From assembly GCA_905221605.1 (NCBI GenBank), contig CAJNDS010001990.1, positions 376,001-440,000 of the forward strand: a DNA stretch of 64,000 bases, written 5' to 3'. The translations under genes were made by a program, and so were the position numbers. The stretch comes from Symbiodinium natans. Taxonomy: Eukaryota > Sar > Dinophyceae > Suessiales > Symbiodiniaceae. The notes under the pieces are model-generated. The model was not told where the DNA came from. It made no database searches and worked only from the letters and a program-made list of their open reading frames with translations. Of the stretch, positions 45,701 to 57,404 are shown piece after piece. Positions within the stretch are counted from its first letter, which is position 1, and every line of letters starts with the position of its first letter.

Positions 45701-47280
45701 GCGCCCCCCGGCGTTTTCTGTTCATTGCTCATCCTTTCTGACTTTACGAGGCAGACCCTGTACAAACGATGGGTCCTGTTCTGGACATGGTCCCGCGCTG
45801 CCTCTTTCCACACACTCCAAACCCCTCTGAGCCTCCCCCAAGAGTTTCAGGCGGCCTTCAGAGAGCGTCTCCCAGGGGCCTCCAAGAGCCCCCATATTGC
45901 CAAGAAGAAAAACCAGAGAAAAGACCACAGAGACATGTAAAGAAGTAGTTACGAGGAGCAGGAGAAGTCCTCCTTCCATCATATCATTCCCTTCATTCTC
46001 CTTGCTTAACCTTGCCCTTCTTCTACCCCCCCCCCCTCCCCTACTTAATGACGAAAGGAACAGAGGAAGAAAGGGCCGCAAAAGGGACGCAAGAAAGGGA
46101 GAGTGCAGAAAGCGGGCGCGCGAAGAGGGAAAACGAAAGGAAGGAGAAAGAAAGCTTCTTAAAGACAATAGCATTCCGAAGAACAGCGAAATCCTGTCAT
46201 TTATTGAAATACTGGATGGACTCGTTGATTCCTTTTCAAATGAAGGGTTCTATCGTTCATGGTGTTGATTAGAACAGGAGGGCCTTTCAGGACAACGCCC
46301 TCATCTGTATTCAACATAGGCAGGGCTACCTCTGTTTAAGAATACACGGAAGGGTTCATTCTAAGAAAGTAAACTCTCTCATTTCAATCGGAGCGGACGG
46401 ACCCACTCATCTATCAAGAAAAGAGCCGAAAGCATTTGGGAGGAGTTAAAATACGAATGAGGGGCTATCGCAGTATCCTTTTGTCTTCTGACACGGGTTC
46501 TTTGACAGAAGGGGTTCCTGCCTGTTGTTTGTTTCAAGAAAGGGAGGCTTTCGAGTGGCAAGGGGCGAACTCACGCCCACCCCGGTCTTTGGGGCCACTC
46601 TGAAAACAGCTTGGAGAGGACAGTTGCTTCTCTCTCCTTTTTCTGTTGCTCTATCTCTTGCGCCGTGTCTGTCGTTCTCCTTCCCTCCTTTTGCGAATCT
46701 GCTTCTTTCAATATCCACCAGGGCCCCGCCGTTTTCGGGTTCCTTGAGGGGCTCCCTGAAAGGGCCTTCCAGGGGTTTGAGAGAAGACTGCGAGAGGGGA
46801 AAAGGGGACAGTGAGGAAGACCCTGCCCCCCGTTTCCAACAAGAGAAAAAATATGCCAGAGAGATGTAGGCAGACAGAGGGTAGTGAGAAGGGTCAAGCA
46901 GCACTCCTCCTCTTCCTCCTCTCTTGTCAGCACCTTCACTCTTCTGTCTAACCTTTTTTCTGTGGTTCTATTTCCTTCTTGAAGGATGTTGAATGGCAAA
47001 TGAAAAACGGGAGGGGCGAGGAGGAAAGAGGAAAGAACAAGAAGAAGGAAGAGGGGAAGAGAAAGGAATGATGGAAGGAAGGAGGGAGGGAGGCAGTCAA
47101 GGAGAGAGACAGAGAGAGACAGAGACAAAGAGAAGAGAGAGGGAGCGAGAGAGAGAGAGAGGGAGAGGCAGAGAGAAAGCGAGAGCGAAAGAGAAAAAGA
47201 TGGAGAGAGATACGATGAATAAAAGAACCACACTGAGCTGTTTGAAGGGTGTTAAGTCTTTTAGAGAGCCCATAATTTGA
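45701..47280. other. CT/GA-rich flank with a diverged partial repeat copy
   Basis: 45980-46140 resembles the segment CTTCATTCTCCTTGCTTAAG...GACAGAAGAGGAAAGG of the 1.07-kb unit. The rest is biased in composition; ORFs of 114-220 codons overlap on both strands. 46180-46500 is more complex but shows no gene. Confidence 0.5.
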
Positions 47281-47979
47281 ACATTTTGAATAATTGAATT
47301 CAGGTCTTCATTCTTTATAATATGTTGAATTCAGGTCTTCATTTTTTCATAATATTTGGGAGGCTCAAGATATCACATTGGGCGCAATCACTGCAACTGA
47401 ACGATGCAAACAGTTTTATTTATGGTTACTGCAAAATGTTAAAATGTAGGGTGGAGACCAAAGACCTCAATCATACGATTTGTTTACAAACATGCTCTTC
47501 TTGTAGCCTGGTAAATATCTTAAAGCATTGAAAAAGTAAGACGGCAACAACGTTAACGAACGTTGTTGTTTTGCAAAACCTTAAAGCGCCATCATTGTTT
47601 TAACGAAAATGTTCGATTTGAACCTTGATATGTCTTCAACATCAAAAAAGGAAAGGTTTGTTTATCAACCTGGTGCGCCGGCAACATCAAAACGTCAGTT
47701 TTTGCGTAAACCGTAGTGTGTCCTAAACTTCAAAAACGACGGGATTTTTGTAAGCCTGGGTGTGCCCCCATCCTCGAAAACGAAGGTGTGTTTGTAAACA
47801 CGTTCAAGCGAAAGGGCTTTACTTTTTTTAACCCTAGCATAGGGTTTTTGTCAGCCCTAGCGTGCCCTCAACCTCAAAAACGAAAGCTCCTTTTAAATAT
47901 TAAAATCTCTTAACATCCTTAAAACCTAGAAAATTTCAGCATAGAAGAAGGCAAGGATTTTTCAAAATTAAAAAGGGGT
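47281..47979. other. AT-rich unique stretch
   Basis: Short direct repeat GAATTCAGGTCTTCATT at 47296 and 47327. Recurrent CTCAAAAACGAA-like motifs (47738-47885). No convincing ORF. Confidence 0.5.
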
Positions 47980-48395
47980 CCCGGGGTCTCAGGGTTAGGG
48001 GGTAGGCGCTGAGGCTCTTAGGAGCTTAGGAGCTTAGGTTTAAGGATTCCGGAGACTAGGAGCTTAAGGTTTAGGGTTTGATTTAGGGTTTAAGGGTTTG
48101 AGGGGTAGGTGCTTAGGCGCTTGGGAGCTTAGGAGGGTTTAAGGATGTAGGGGGTAGGCACTTAGGCGCTTAGGACCTCAGGAGCTTAGGGTTTAGGGTT
48201 TAAGGGTTTAGGGGTTTAGGGGTTTAGGGGTTTAGGGGGTAGGTGCTGAGGAGCTTAGGAGCTTTGGAGCTTAGGGTTTAAGGATCTACTAGTGTAGGGG
48301 GTAGGCGCTTAGGAGCTTAGGAGCTGGTTTAAGGTTTTAAGGGTTGAAGGGGTAGGTGCTTGGGCGCCTAGGAGCTTAGGAGCTTAATTTAAAAT
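47980..48395 (+). repeat. Degenerate array of TTAGGAGCTTAGG and GGTAGGCGCTTAGG
   Basis: Repeats of about 60 bp composed of CTTAGGAGCTTAGG, TTTAAGG and GGGGTAGG(C/T)GCTTAGG. Looks like a TTTAGGG array drifted into a higher-order repeat. Confidence 0.8.
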
Positions 48396-49980
48396 AGAAG
48401 AAAATCCTTAAACTCCTTAAAAAATAAAATCCGAGGCCGAATATTGTTTTAGGAGAAGCCCCGAAGGATTTAAATTTTAAAAATCCATAAAATCCATAAA
48501 AAATAAAATCAAAACAATTTATTTTTTAAGGATTTTAAGGATTTTAGTCGATTTTAAAATTCATAAGATCCTTAAAAAATAAAATCCGAGGCCGATTTTA
48601 AAACCGACTAAAATCCTTAAAATCCTTAAAAAATAAATTATTTTGATTTTATTTTTTTTATGGATTTTAAGGATTTTTAAAAATTTAAATCGCTTGGGGC
48701 TTCTCCTAAAAAAAAAACCCATCGGATTTTATTCTTTTTATGGATTTTATGGATTTTAGTCGATTTTAAAATGCGTAAAGTCCTTAAAAAAAATTCCGAG
48801 GCCGAATATTGTTTTAGGAGAAGCCCCGAAGGATTTAAATTTTTAAAAATCCATAAAATCCATAAAAAATAAAATCAAAACAATTTATTTTTTAAGGATT
48901 TTAAGGATGTTAGTCGATTTTAAAATTCATAAAATCCTTAAAAAATAAAATCCGAGGCCGAATATTTTTTTTAAGGATTTTATGCATTTTAAAACCGACT
49001 AAAATCCTGAAAATCCTTAAAAAACAATTTATTTTGATTTTATTTTTTTATGGATTTTAAGGATTTTTAAAAATTTAAATCGCTGGGGGCTTCTCCTAAA
49101 AAAAACCCATCGGATTTTATTTTTTTATGGATTTTATGGATTTTAGTCGATTTTGAAATGCGTAAAATCCTTAAAAAAAAAATTCCGAGGCCGAATATTG
49201 TTTTAGGAGAAGCCCCGAAGGATTTAAATTTTTAAAAATCCATAAAATCCATAAAAAAATAAAATCAAAACAATTTATTTTTTAAGGATTTTAAGGATTT
49301 TAGTCGATTTTAAAATTCATAAGATCCTTAAAAAATAAAATCCGAGGCCGAATATTTTTTTAAGGATTTTATGCATTTTAAAATCGACTAAAATCCTTAA
49401 GATCCTTAAAAAACAATTTATTTTTATTTTATTTTTTATGGATTTTAAGGATTTTTAAAAATCTAAATCGCTTGGGGCTTCTCCTAAAAAAAACCCATCG
49501 GATTTTATTTTTTATGGATTTTATGGATTTTCGTCGATTTTAAAATGCGTAAAATCCTTAAAAAAAAATCCGAGGCCGAATATTGTTTTAGGAGAAGCCC
49601 CGAAGGATTTAAATTTTTAAAAATCCATAAAATCCATAAAAAATAAAATCAAAACAATTTATTTTTTAAGGATTTTAAGGATTTTAGTCGATTTTAAAAT
49701 TCATAAAATCCTTAAAAAATAAAATCCGAGGCCGAATATTTTTTTAAGGATTTTATGCATTTTAAAACCGACTAAAATCCTTAAAATCCTTAAAAAATAA
49801 ATTATTTTGATTTTATTTTTTATGGATTTTAAGGATTTTTAAAAATTTAAATCGCTTGGGGCTTCTCCTAAAAAAAACCCATCGGATTTTGTTTTTTTAT
49901 GGATTTTATGGATTTTAGTCGATTTTACAATGCGAAAAAAACCTTAAAATCCTTTAAAAAAAATACCTTGAAGTCCGTGA
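48396..49980. repeat. AT-rich palindromic tandem array, unit about 365-390 bp
   Basis: CCGAGGCCGAATATTGTTTT recurs at about 48431, 48797, 49184 and 49570. Within each unit GGAGAAGCCCCGAAGGATTT faces its complement-like AAATCGCTTGGGGCTTCTCC, and TAGTCGATTTTAAAAT faces TTTAAAACCGACTAAA. Confidence 0.9.
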
Positions 49981-50029
49981 GGTCGAGGCCAAGCACTGCG
50001 CCAAATGAACCCTAAAGGTCCTACATACA

Positions 50030-50222
50030 TAGGGTTATAGGGTTATAGGGTTATAGGGTTATAGGGTTATAGGGTTATAGGGTTATAGGGTTATAGGGTT
50101 ATAGGGTTATAGGGTTTTAGGGTTTTAGGGTTTTAGGGTTTTAGGGTTTTAGGGTTTTAGGGTTTTAGGGTTTAGGGTTTTAGGGTGTAGTGTTTTAGGG
50201 TGTAGGGTTTTAGGGTGTAGGG
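50030..50222 (+). repeat. 8-bp telomere-like variants TATAGGGT and TTTTAGGG
   Basis: About ten TATAGGGT units (50035-50114) followed by about eight TTTTAGGG units and degenerate TGTAGGG. Each variant is internally homogeneous. Confidence 0.95.
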
Positions 50223-50346
50223 GATCTCCTGCCCCCTAACAGCAAGAAGGCCAGCTGCCAAGACAACCCCCTCAACCCTACACCCTGAACGCTATAAGCC
50301 CAAACCCTCAGCCCCAGATCGGGAGTCGCGTCTTCTAGGTGTGCAA

Positions 50347-50460
50347 CTAGGCTGCCCAGTAACCAAGGCTTAAAAAGGGTGCCCTTTTTTGCCTAAAAGG
50401 GTTTATAAGGGAACCTAAACCCCCCAAAAAGGGAATAAGGGTACTACTGGGCATCCTAGG
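50347..50460. mobile_element. Palindromic element family C
   Basis: CTAGGCTGCCCAGTAACCAA at the left and TACTACTGGGCATCCTAGG at the right, inner arms AAAAAGGGTGCCCTTTTTTG and CAAAAAGGGAATAAGGG. 114 bp, non-coding. A related copy lies in the transporter intron at 58259-58330. A possible exon (50243-50266, KKASCQDN) is just upstream. Confidence 0.75.
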
Positions 50461-50911
50461 CAAGGGTTTAGGGTGTAGGGCCTTCAAAAAACGCCCGCGC
50501 GCAAGTAGCACCACGACAGCCCCGAGGCCAACAAGGGGAAACATGAAACATCACAAACCAGGCCCTGGGCATGCAGAAACCCGAAAACACCCCGCACCCC
50601 CCCCCCCCTCCAAAAAACCAAATAAGAAAAAACAACTAAAAAACCCTCAAGACCTTTGCGCCCCAGACCTCAAAACCCTACACCCTAGATGCTTGTACCG
50701 CAATTCCAACACCCCAAACCCTGAAGCCGGAACCTTGTACCGCAAACCCAAAACCCAAAACCCGAAACCCAAAACCCTGAAGTCATAGCGCTTGTACCTT
50801 AAGCCATGCACCCGAAACCTTCTAAACCTTCTCAACCTTCTAAACCCTACGCCCCGAGTCCTAAACCTTAAACTCCCTAAACCTTCCAAACCTTCCAAAC
50901 CTTCTAGACCT

Positions 50912-50990
50912 TCTAAACATTCTAAACATTCTAAACATTCTAAACATTCTAAACATTCTAAACATTCTAAACATTCTAAACATTCTAAAC
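50912..50990 (+). repeat. TAAACATTC nonamer array
   Basis: About nine copies of TAAACATTC, flanked by related CCTTCTAAA/CCTTCCAAA units (50816-50911) and followed by CCCTAAA. Resembles a CCCTAAA array drifting to a new unit. Confidence 0.9.
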
Positions 50991-51029
50991 CCTAAACCCG
51001 AAACCCTAAACCCTAAACCCTAAACCCAG

Positions 51030-51109
51030 CCTCCAACGCCACCTCCCGCTGCAAGGCCAGGTCGCCGGGCTGCAGGGCCTCTTCTCAAAGGCGCACGAAA
51101 CGGATTGGG
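51030..51109 (+). CDS. Exon VAGLQGLFSKAHETDW
   Basis: After AAACCCAG (CCCTAAA array 50990-51026) and ending TTGGG|GTTTAGGG. Reads LQRHLPLQGQ then VAGLQGLFSKAHETDW. Typical polarity: CCCTAAA before, TTTAGGG after. Confidence 0.6.
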
Positions 51110-51532
51110 GTTTAGGGTTTAGGGTTGAGGGTTTAGGGTTTGGGGTTTAGGGTTTAGGGTTCAGGGTATAGTCAGGGTATAGGGTTTATTCTCTATTGTT
51201 TTTTTTTTTTTTGGGGGGGGGGGGGGGGGGAGGGTTTGGGGTTAGGGTTTAGAGTTTAAGGAGCTTCCGGAGTTTACATAGGGTTTGGGGTGCTTAGGGA
51301 GTGTAGGGAGTTTAGGGGGCTTAGGGAGTGTAGGGAGTTTTGGGAGTTTAGCTTCGGGTTCGGGGTTTAGGGTTCGGGCTAAAGGGCTCGAGAGTTTAGG
51401 GTCTAGCCTGCCCTCAGAGGCTTCAGGTAGGTTTAGGATTTGGGGTTCAAAGCTGCAAGTGTGCGGAGTCTAACCCTAAGCCCCAAGCCCTAAGCACAGA
51501 ACCCTAAACCCGAAACCTGAAACGAGCTGTAG

Positions 51533-51603
51533 TCATGTCTCCTCCTATGGCCCCTCCTTCCTACGAAGCCCTGCAAGGCTGTCGCTCAAAAGTCATGGGC
51601 CAG
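51533..51603 (+). CDS. Exon-like island VMSPPMAPPSYEALQGCRSK
   Basis: Between GCTGTAG and GGGCCAG; donor not canonical. Pro-rich segment. CCCTAAG/CCCTAAA motifs precede. Confidence 0.45.
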
Positions 51604-51777
51604 TATTTTGAAAGCCCGTGAATCACAAATGTACTCGCGGATGACCCCTAAAACACTTTGCACAAAGATTCCTGAATCTGACCCTCTTAAACCTCATAAG
51701 GGAAAATTTCAAATGTCCCAAGGGCCTAGATCGCAGAGCGGACATAGGGTTTAGGGTTTTGGGTTTAGGGAGTTGAG

Positions 51778-51884
51778 AAGAGAACCAAAGTCCTCACATG
51801 CCTGGAGGATTGGATTGAGATAGAGCATCTCACGTCGCTGGGCGCTGGCGAAATTAAACCTTGCTGCAGAGGATTCACGGACTT
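51778..51884 (+). CDS. Exon KRTKVLTCLEDWIEIEHLTS
   Basis: After GGAGTTGAG and before ACTT|GTAGCG. Continues LGAGEIKPCCRGFTD. One clean frame, followed by TTTAGGG (51898-51945). Function unknown. A smaller island just upstream (51722-51748) ends at AGG|GTTTAG. Confidence 0.6.
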
Positions 51885-51949
51885 GTAGCGGGTCTAGGCT
51901 TTAGGGTTTAGGGTTTAGGGTTTAGGGTTTAGGGTTTAGGGGGCTTGAG

Positions 51950-52340
51950 AAAATCCTTGACTGGCTAGGCTGGGTTCGGGGCATGTTACTTGCTGCTGGT
52001 AGTAGACCGCTCCGAAACCAGGAGTTTAGCTGGATCTAATACAGGAACGGCAGTTCGCTACAGCTGTCTGGTCTTTATCTGTATGCACAAGTATATATAT
52101 ATATGCTACCCCCCCCCGATGTACCTACCCTTTTTTGGGCTGAATTTATAGAATATTCTGTATTTCTCCCTATCTCTCCCCTCCACCCCAAGATCCCGCA
52201 ACGCGCGGTCGTTTTTTTTTTTTTTTTTTTTTTTTTTGGGGGGGGGGGGTCCCACAACAATTCAATAGAGGAAACCTGAACAATTTGCTTGTGGATTGCA
52301 TGCTGTGATTTCAAAAGGAATCCTATTCATTCGAGTACGG
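51950..52340. other. Unique stretch with T/G homopolymers
   Basis: TATATA run (52094-52104), 24-25 T (52213-52237) followed by 10-11 G. No gene seen. Confidence 0.6.
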
Positions 52341-54370
52341 TTCCGATCAAATTTAATTAACAGGGTTCATAGGGTTCGTGTTATTTTAATAGGGTTCTCA
52401 TTAAAATGAATAAGAAACCCTTTAAAATGAATGAGAACCCTTATTACTAATAAATTCAATAGGAACCCTATTCAAATGAGAAAGAACAATACTGAAGTTG
52501 ATAGGAATCTTATTAAAGTTGTAGGAGCCTTACTAAAACAAATGGGACAACTTTATGGAATCTTAGAAACAACAATGGGAATCCTCTATTTAAATCCATA
52601 GGAACCCTATTTTAAATTAATCGGAGCCGCAAAGTCAACAGGAAGCAGTCTTAAAACTAAGTGGAGGCCCCTCACAATTAATGAGAATATTTTCGTAGAA
52701 TTAATAGGGTAAATAGGAATCCTATTAAACTGAAGAGGAATCCTACTCAAATTAATAGAAACCAATCGGACTCTTATAAGACAGAACGTGAACCTTTGGA
52801 AAAATAATAGGAATCCGATTAAAGTGAACATGAGCCTAAACCAACAGGAACCCCTTGAAAGTAATGAGATCCCGTTTAATATTAACACGAACCCCATAAT
52901 TAAACACGAATAAGAATCTGAATAAAACTGATAGGACTCATATTACAAAACATAGGGCCTTATTGCCTTATTAATACTTAGGAACCCTATGAAACTTGTT
53001 TTGGGATCCTCTGAAAGTAAGTAGGAATCCTCTATTGAAGTATCGGAACCGGACAACAGTTAATAGGAAGGAAGCCTATTAAAATGAATAGGAACCCTTA
53101 ACAAGTTAGAAAGAACCCGGGTTACAATTCACAGGAATCCTATTAAAACGAGAAGGAATCTTTCTAAATCAATAGGAACCAGTAGGCCTCAAAAAGCAAT
53201 AGAATCCTTTAACAAGAACTGATAGGAGTCCTACTAAACTAGTATGAGCCTAATCCAATAGGAATCCTTCAAAATTAATGAGAATCCTATGCGAATCCCA
53301 GCAACAAGCACAAGAATCCTGTTAAAATTGGTAGGAACCGTGTTTCATTGGTAGGAGCCTTAGGGCGTGATGAAAGGTACAGTTTTAGTATAGATATTAG
53401 GTCTTGCTTATCGGGGGATGATTGTTTGAGATGTCGTAGCTCAGGTATAGTTTTTAGGACAGATGTCATGTCTTGCGTATTGGGGCGTGATTGATTATAA
53501 GGAGGTTTTGGTACTCTCTCAACATTTTCGTAGAATTAACAGGAATAATAGGAATCCTATTAAACTGAAGAGGAACCCTACTCAAATTAATAGAAACCAA
53601 TCGGACTCCTATAAGACAGAACGTGAACCTTTGGAAAAATAATAGGAATCCGCCTAAAGTGAACATGAGCCTAAACCAACAGGAATCCCTTGAAAGTGAA
53701 TGAGATCCAGTTTAATATTAACACGAACCCCATTAACACGAATAAGAATCTGAATAAAATTGATAGGACTCTTATTACAAAACATAGGGGCCTTATTAAT
53801 AATTAGGAACCCTATGAAACTTTTTTTGGGATCCTCTGAAAGTAAATAGGAATCCTCTGTTGAATTATCGGAGCCGGACAACAGCTAATAGGAAGGAAGC
53901 CTATTAAAATGAATAGGAACCCTTAACAAGTTAGAAAGAACCCGGGTTACAATTCACAGGAATCCTATTAAAACGAGAAGGAATCTTTCTAAATCAATAG
54001 GAACCAATAGGCCTTAACAACAATAGAATCCTTTAACAAGAACTGATAGGAATCCTACTAAACTAGTATGAGCCTAATCCAATGGGAATCCTTCAAAATT
54101 AATGAGAATCCTATGCGAATCCCAGTAACATGCATAAGAATCCTGTTAACATTGATAGGAACCTTATTAAATTGGTATGAGCCTTAGGGCGTGATGTCTT
54201 AAGATATGTTGCAAAGGTACAGTTTTAGTGTAGACATTAGGTCTTGCTTATCGGGGGATGATTGTTTGAGATATCGTAGCTAACGTATAGTTTTTAGGAC
54301 AGATGTCATGTCTTGCGTATTGGGGCGTGATTGATTATAAGGAGGTTTTGGTACTCTCTCGAGATTTTGC
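52341..54370. repeat. AT-rich dispersed AGGAATCCTATT motif and ~838-bp duplication
   Basis: Dozens of imperfect AATAGGAACCCTATTAAA units about 25-35 bp apart. In addition about 52685-53520 is duplicated at 53521-54360 (period 835-840), shown by TTTTCGTAGAATTAA at 52690 and 53525 and TCTTGCGTATTGGGGCGTGA at 53471 and 54311. ORFs across it are repeat readings. Confidence 0.9.
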
Positions 54371-54430
54371 AGGATTCGAGTTTGTTGCTTGGTACTACCT
54401 CGAGAGATGGTGGCTGGGAGAGAGCCTCAG

Positions 54431-55250
54431 ATCACGAAAATCATGGAAAACATTGGTTTTACCAATGTTTTTGAAGGATGGGCCCAAAAACATCGGCAAA
54501 ACCAATATTGTCCATAAAATCCATGGTTTTCAAACCATGTGGCTGGGAGCACCCAATTCACGGATAACATTGGTTTTACCAATGTTTTTGAAGGATGGAG
54601 CCCGAAAACATCGGCAAAACCAATATTGTCCATAAAATCCATGGTTTTCAAACCATGTGGCTGGGAGCACGCAATTCACGGATAACATTGGTTCTACCAA
54701 TGTTTTGAAGGATAGAGCCCGAAAACATCGGTAAAACCAATGTTATCCATAAAATCCATGGTTTTCAAACCATGTGGCTTAGACCACGACATTCACGGAT
54801 AACATTGGTTTTGCCGATGTTTCTGGGCTCCATCCTTCAAAAACATCGGTAAAACCAATGTTATCCGTGAATTGGGTGCTCCCAGCCCCATGGTTTGAAA
54901 ACCATGGATTTTTTGGAAATTATTGGTTTTACCGATGTTTTCGGGCTTCATCTATGAATACATTGGTAAAACCAATGTTATCCGTGATGTGGGTGCTCCC
55001 AGCCACATGGTTTGAAAACCATGGATTTTTGGAAATTCTTGGTTTTACCAATGTTTCGGGCTTCATCTATGAAAAACATTGGTAAAACCAATGTTATCCG
55101 TGATTAGGGTGCTCGCAGCCACATGGTTTGAAAACCATGGATTTTTTGGAAATTATTGGTTTTACCGATGTTTTCGGGCTTCATCTATGAAAAACATTGG
55201 TAATACCGATGTTATCCGTGAATTTCGTGCTGCCAGCCACTCTTCCCTCG
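54431..55250. repeat. Array of ~118-bp palindromic units arranged as an inverted repeat
   Basis: Left half (54431-54790) has three units with GGATAACATTGGTTTTACCA and its complement TGGTAAAACCAATGTTATCC; right half (54790-55240) has about four units in opposite order. GGTTTTCAAACCATGTGGCT and its complement mark unit borders. Seven to eight hairpins in all. Confidence 0.9.
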
Positions 55251-55543
55251 TCGTTCGCGTAAGCAGAATGCCGAAAATCGAAACCGTCGAGACAAAAAAG
55301 CAACCAAATAAGCAAAATATGGTAGGTACATGGGGGGGGGCACCATATATATATATATATATATATAACATGATATTCTATATGCTGTTTTGATTCGAGC
55401 TCAAAGTTGTGCAGCGATGGGGTGAGTGATCCTGCGCTGGAGGTGCAGATGGTTGAGCCGAATCATGATTAAGAACAAAGGGTTTAGGGTTTAGGGTTTA
55501 GGGTTTAGGGTTTAGGGTTTAGGGTTTAGGGTTTAGGGTTTAG

Positions 55544-55620
55544 GGTCATACGGAAAGGCAAAAGGGCCAAGGCCATGGGATGGGACGTCTGCAGGGACCT
55601 CAAAAGAGGGAATTTGGGTC
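55544..55620 (+). CDS. Exon-like island IRKGKRAKAMGWDVCRDLKR
   Basis: Directly after the last heptamer of a TTTAGGG array (55479-55543), so TTTAG would be the acceptor. Basic segment; donor not clear. Islands at 55423-55465 and 55850-55910 may also code. Confidence 0.45.
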
Positions 55621-57185
55621 TACTCCCACCTTGTCCTGAAACGCACAACAATGAAAGAACAACAAGTTCTAGGGGATAGGATTAGCCCTTGGGGATATAG
55701 ACCCTCTGTGTAAGGTCCCTGTTTAAGAGAGCCAGAAGAGGGTTAAGAAGGGGTTCCCTTTTAAGGGTCCCCCTTATCCTACCTAGGAAGTTCGTGACAC
55801 CGCACCCTAAACCCTGAACCCTGACACGTCTCTGAGCCTAAGCCATCCGACAACAGCCTCCAAGATGAGATCCTTCAAACCCCGAGCCTCTGCATGTCCT
55901 TGAGCCCCAGCCCGTTTAGGGTTTAGGGTTTAGGGTTTAGGGTTTAGGGTTTAGGGTTTAGGGTTTAGGGTCTCCAACGAGTATTCGAAGTTGGGTTTAG
56001 GGTTTAGGGCTTAAACGCACGCAGGGGCACGGCTCAGCGGCAGCGAGTACGGCTGAGGGCTGCCAGCGAAAAAAACCCCCAACATTGAAGCTTTCGGGAC
56101 TAGCCACGCCAACCTACGACTGAGACGGTCAAACTCCGGACCACCTGAAGAAATGAACCCTAAACCCTAAACCCTAAACCCTAAACCCTAAACCCTAAAC
56201 CCTAAACCCTAAACCCTAAACCCTAAACCCTAAACCCTAAACCCTAAACCCTAAACCCTAAACCCTAAAACCAATCCCCCATCGCCTCTCCAAGGCAGCT
56301 GCGCGGGAGCTCCATCGCGCCGCGCCCTCGTTTCCCAGGCGCTCCTCAGCGTAGCGTTAGGGTTCAAGGTTTAGGGTTTAGGGTTTAGGGTTTAGGGTTT
56401 AGGGTTCAGGGTTTAGGGTTTAGGGTTTAGGGTTTAGGGTTTAGGGTTCAGGCACTTTACACAATCTTGCAATCTTAGCATGTGGGCAGATCGAGAAGTA
56501 TGGTTTCTTTGGGGTGCCCTTAAGATAAGAGGCCCCAAGGAGACCCCAATCTAGAGGAAGCCCCACATCAGTATGGGGGATTTACGAAAAAAGGGGACCC
56601 CCAATATGGATGCCCAGGTAGTAGGATCCACTTCTCATAAGGACCCTTCTAAGGTCCCCCTAACATCGTAAACCCCCATATTCATGACATGTCATCATAT
56701 GCTTGGCAAGAAAAGGCAACCTCTAGATATGTAAACAAGTCTCTCACTTACATGCTTGAAGATTACCCCCTACACCCTGTAACTACACAGAACGAGCGTT
56801 CGGCAGTACGCTGTCTAGTTGTTAGCGGCAACTTGTGCTTGCGGTGATGGTACTGACTTGCAGCAGCAACTGTTCCCTAAACCCTAAACCCTAAACCCTA
56901 AACCCTAAACCCTAAACCCTAAACCCTAAACCCTAAACCCTAAACCCGACTGTTCAGAGGTTCTAGGGTTGAGGGCTTCGGCAGTAGCAAGAGTGCAGCA
57001 GTGATATGGTGCCTGTGGTCGCGGAGCCGCCTTCACGAGCTTTCGCAACTAACAAACTCGGACTCATCCTAGATCACAACAAGGCATCCCCAAGAGTTTA
57101 GGGTTTAGGGTTTAGGGTTTAGGGTTTAGGGTTTAGGGTTCAGGGCTTATGGCTTAGGGTTTAGGGCCTCTCAAAAGTCCTGTCA
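55620..57185. other. Repeat-rich stretch between convergent genes
   Basis: TTTAGGG 55915-55969, CCCTAAA 56156-56271 (about 16 perfect units, the longest here), TTTAGGG 56363-56452, CCCTAAA 56873-56946, TTTAGGG 57097-57160. An island at 56288-56350 (RLSKAAARELHRAAP) could be an exon. Otherwise no gene. Confidence 0.6.
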
Positions 57186-57404
57186 AGTCACCAGCATCTG
57201 TTGCCCCACCACGAGCAGCTGAAGGGGCATACGCAAGAGTGCCTCCACGGCGCTCATCCTACTTCGCTGCTGTGCAGTCAGTCCAAATCCTTACTTTGCT
57301 GGGGTGGAGAAAAATGATGGTCTTGAGGATTTGTCAGGGATCCACAGAAAAAGGTTCAAGCCCAAACCCCAAAACAGTCCCCAAACCCTACATGAGGCTT
57401 CAGG

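Noticed and set aside
42458..45940. Sets of ORFs of 71-155 codons repeated three times
   Set aside because: They repeat only because the 1.07-kb unit repeats; composition is biased and opposite strands are equally open.
50030..50222. CRISPR-like or direct-repeat array with spacers
   Set aside because: Units are contiguous 8-mers without spacers; the genome is eukaryotic.
52607..53881. Minus-strand ORFs resembling membrane proteins
   Set aside because: They are duplicated readings of the AT-rich AGGAATCC repeat block.
57192..57290. Fifth transporter exon (GLTAQQRSRMSAVEALLRMP)
   Set aside because: Plausible as protein, but no donor in the previous exon gives the right phase without a stop, so it was left out of the gene model.
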